From Nitrososphaerota archaeon (lineage in GTDB: Archaea > Thermoproteota > Nitrososphaeria > Nitrososphaerales > JAHFOH01), in NCBI GenBank assembly GCA_023266955.1, contig JAHFOH010000028.1, positions 1-12,487 of the forward strand: DNA of 12,487 nucleotides, read 5' to 3'. The position numbers and the translations under genes were made by a program. Shown here in pieces: positions 12,320-12,487 of the stretch (the first letter of the stretch is position 1; each line of letters starts with the position of its first letter). Below the pieces are notes generated by a model. It was not told the DNA's origin and did not search any database. It saw only the letters and a program-made list of their open reading frames with translations.

Positions 12320-12325
12320 CTATAA
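12320..12325 (-). promoter_or_regulatory. TATA box of the Met-rich cupredoxin gene
   Basis: TTATAG on the minus strand, 32 bases from the ATG, giving a nearly leaderless transcript. No 31-bp operator precedes it, so this gene is controlled differently from its neighbours. Confidence 0.5.
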
Positions 12326-12432
12326 CAGTTCACTGCAACAAGAGTGAAACTTGCCTGAAACAGTTTCCTACTTTCGCTGTAGAAGCCCAATGACTCAAGG
12401 TCAGCTTGGGTCTCTGAGGTGACGAAGCATAG

Positions 12433-12465
12433 ATTTTCAACATGGAAATCATGCACATCTTTAAG
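12433..12465 (+). promoter_or_regulatory. Possible promoter of a gene beyond the right edge
   Basis: ATTTTCAACATGGAAATCA (12433-12451) resembles the left half and GGAAATCA centre of the shared operator, and TTTAAG lies at 12460-12465. The normal right half and 11-base spacer are absent. If used, a plus-strand gene should start a few bases past the window end. Confidence 0.3.
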
Positions 12466-12487
12466 AAATCAATTTTTACCCCCCATT

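Overview
This looks like archaeal chromosomal DNA. Nearly every transcription unit has a TATA-like hexamer (TTTAAG or a close variant) about 25 to 55 bases ahead of its start codon. Several leaders appear very short or absent. The regulators are archaeal winged-helix types, and the redox proteins are cupredoxins rather than cytochromes c. Base composition is moderate. I cannot assign a species; an uncultured Thermoproteota or Nitrososphaeria-like lineage is a guess. No rRNA, tRNA, CRISPR array or transposase is visible.

Left part, minus strand (1-1936): a multicopper oxidase with an N-terminal multi-helix membrane domain, cut by the window edge, preceded by a four-helix membrane protein. Middle part (2089-4949): a block of small plus-strand genes in which winged-helix regulators alternate with tiny three-helix membrane proteins (four of the latter), plus one ferritin-like four-helix protein. 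A minus-strand TrmB/MarR-like regulator follows (4970-5482).

Right part (5783-10462): an apparent operon encoding a membrane-anchored cupredoxin, a Tat-exported protein with four [4Fe-4S] clusters, a NrfD/ActC-type quinol-oxidising membrane subunit, a membrane protein with a CuA-like domain and an Ig-like domain, a secreted beta-rich protein and a small charged protein. No molybdopterin subunit and no CxxCH heme protein is present in the window. The natural reading is a cytochrome-free quinol:cupredoxin oxidoreductase related to alternative complex III, passing electrons through copper proteins, perhaps to the multicopper oxidase. It is followed by a fusion of a VapB-like antitoxin domain with a [3Fe-4S]-type ferredoxin (10511), a membrane-bound winged-helix regulator with a Met-rich external loop (11084) and, convergently, a Met-rich secreted cupredoxin (12293-11688).

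The strongest unexpected signal is regulatory. Nine promoters here share the same layout: a 31-bp element, palindromic in its best copies, with outer halves ATTCYCA/TGRGAAT and a core TG-N5-CA, then exactly 11 bases, then the TATA box. This ties the oxidase, the small membrane proteins, the ferritin-like protein, the redox operon, the ferredoxin fusion and the membrane sensor into one probable copper/redox regulon. The fixed position just upstream of the TATA box suits an activator.
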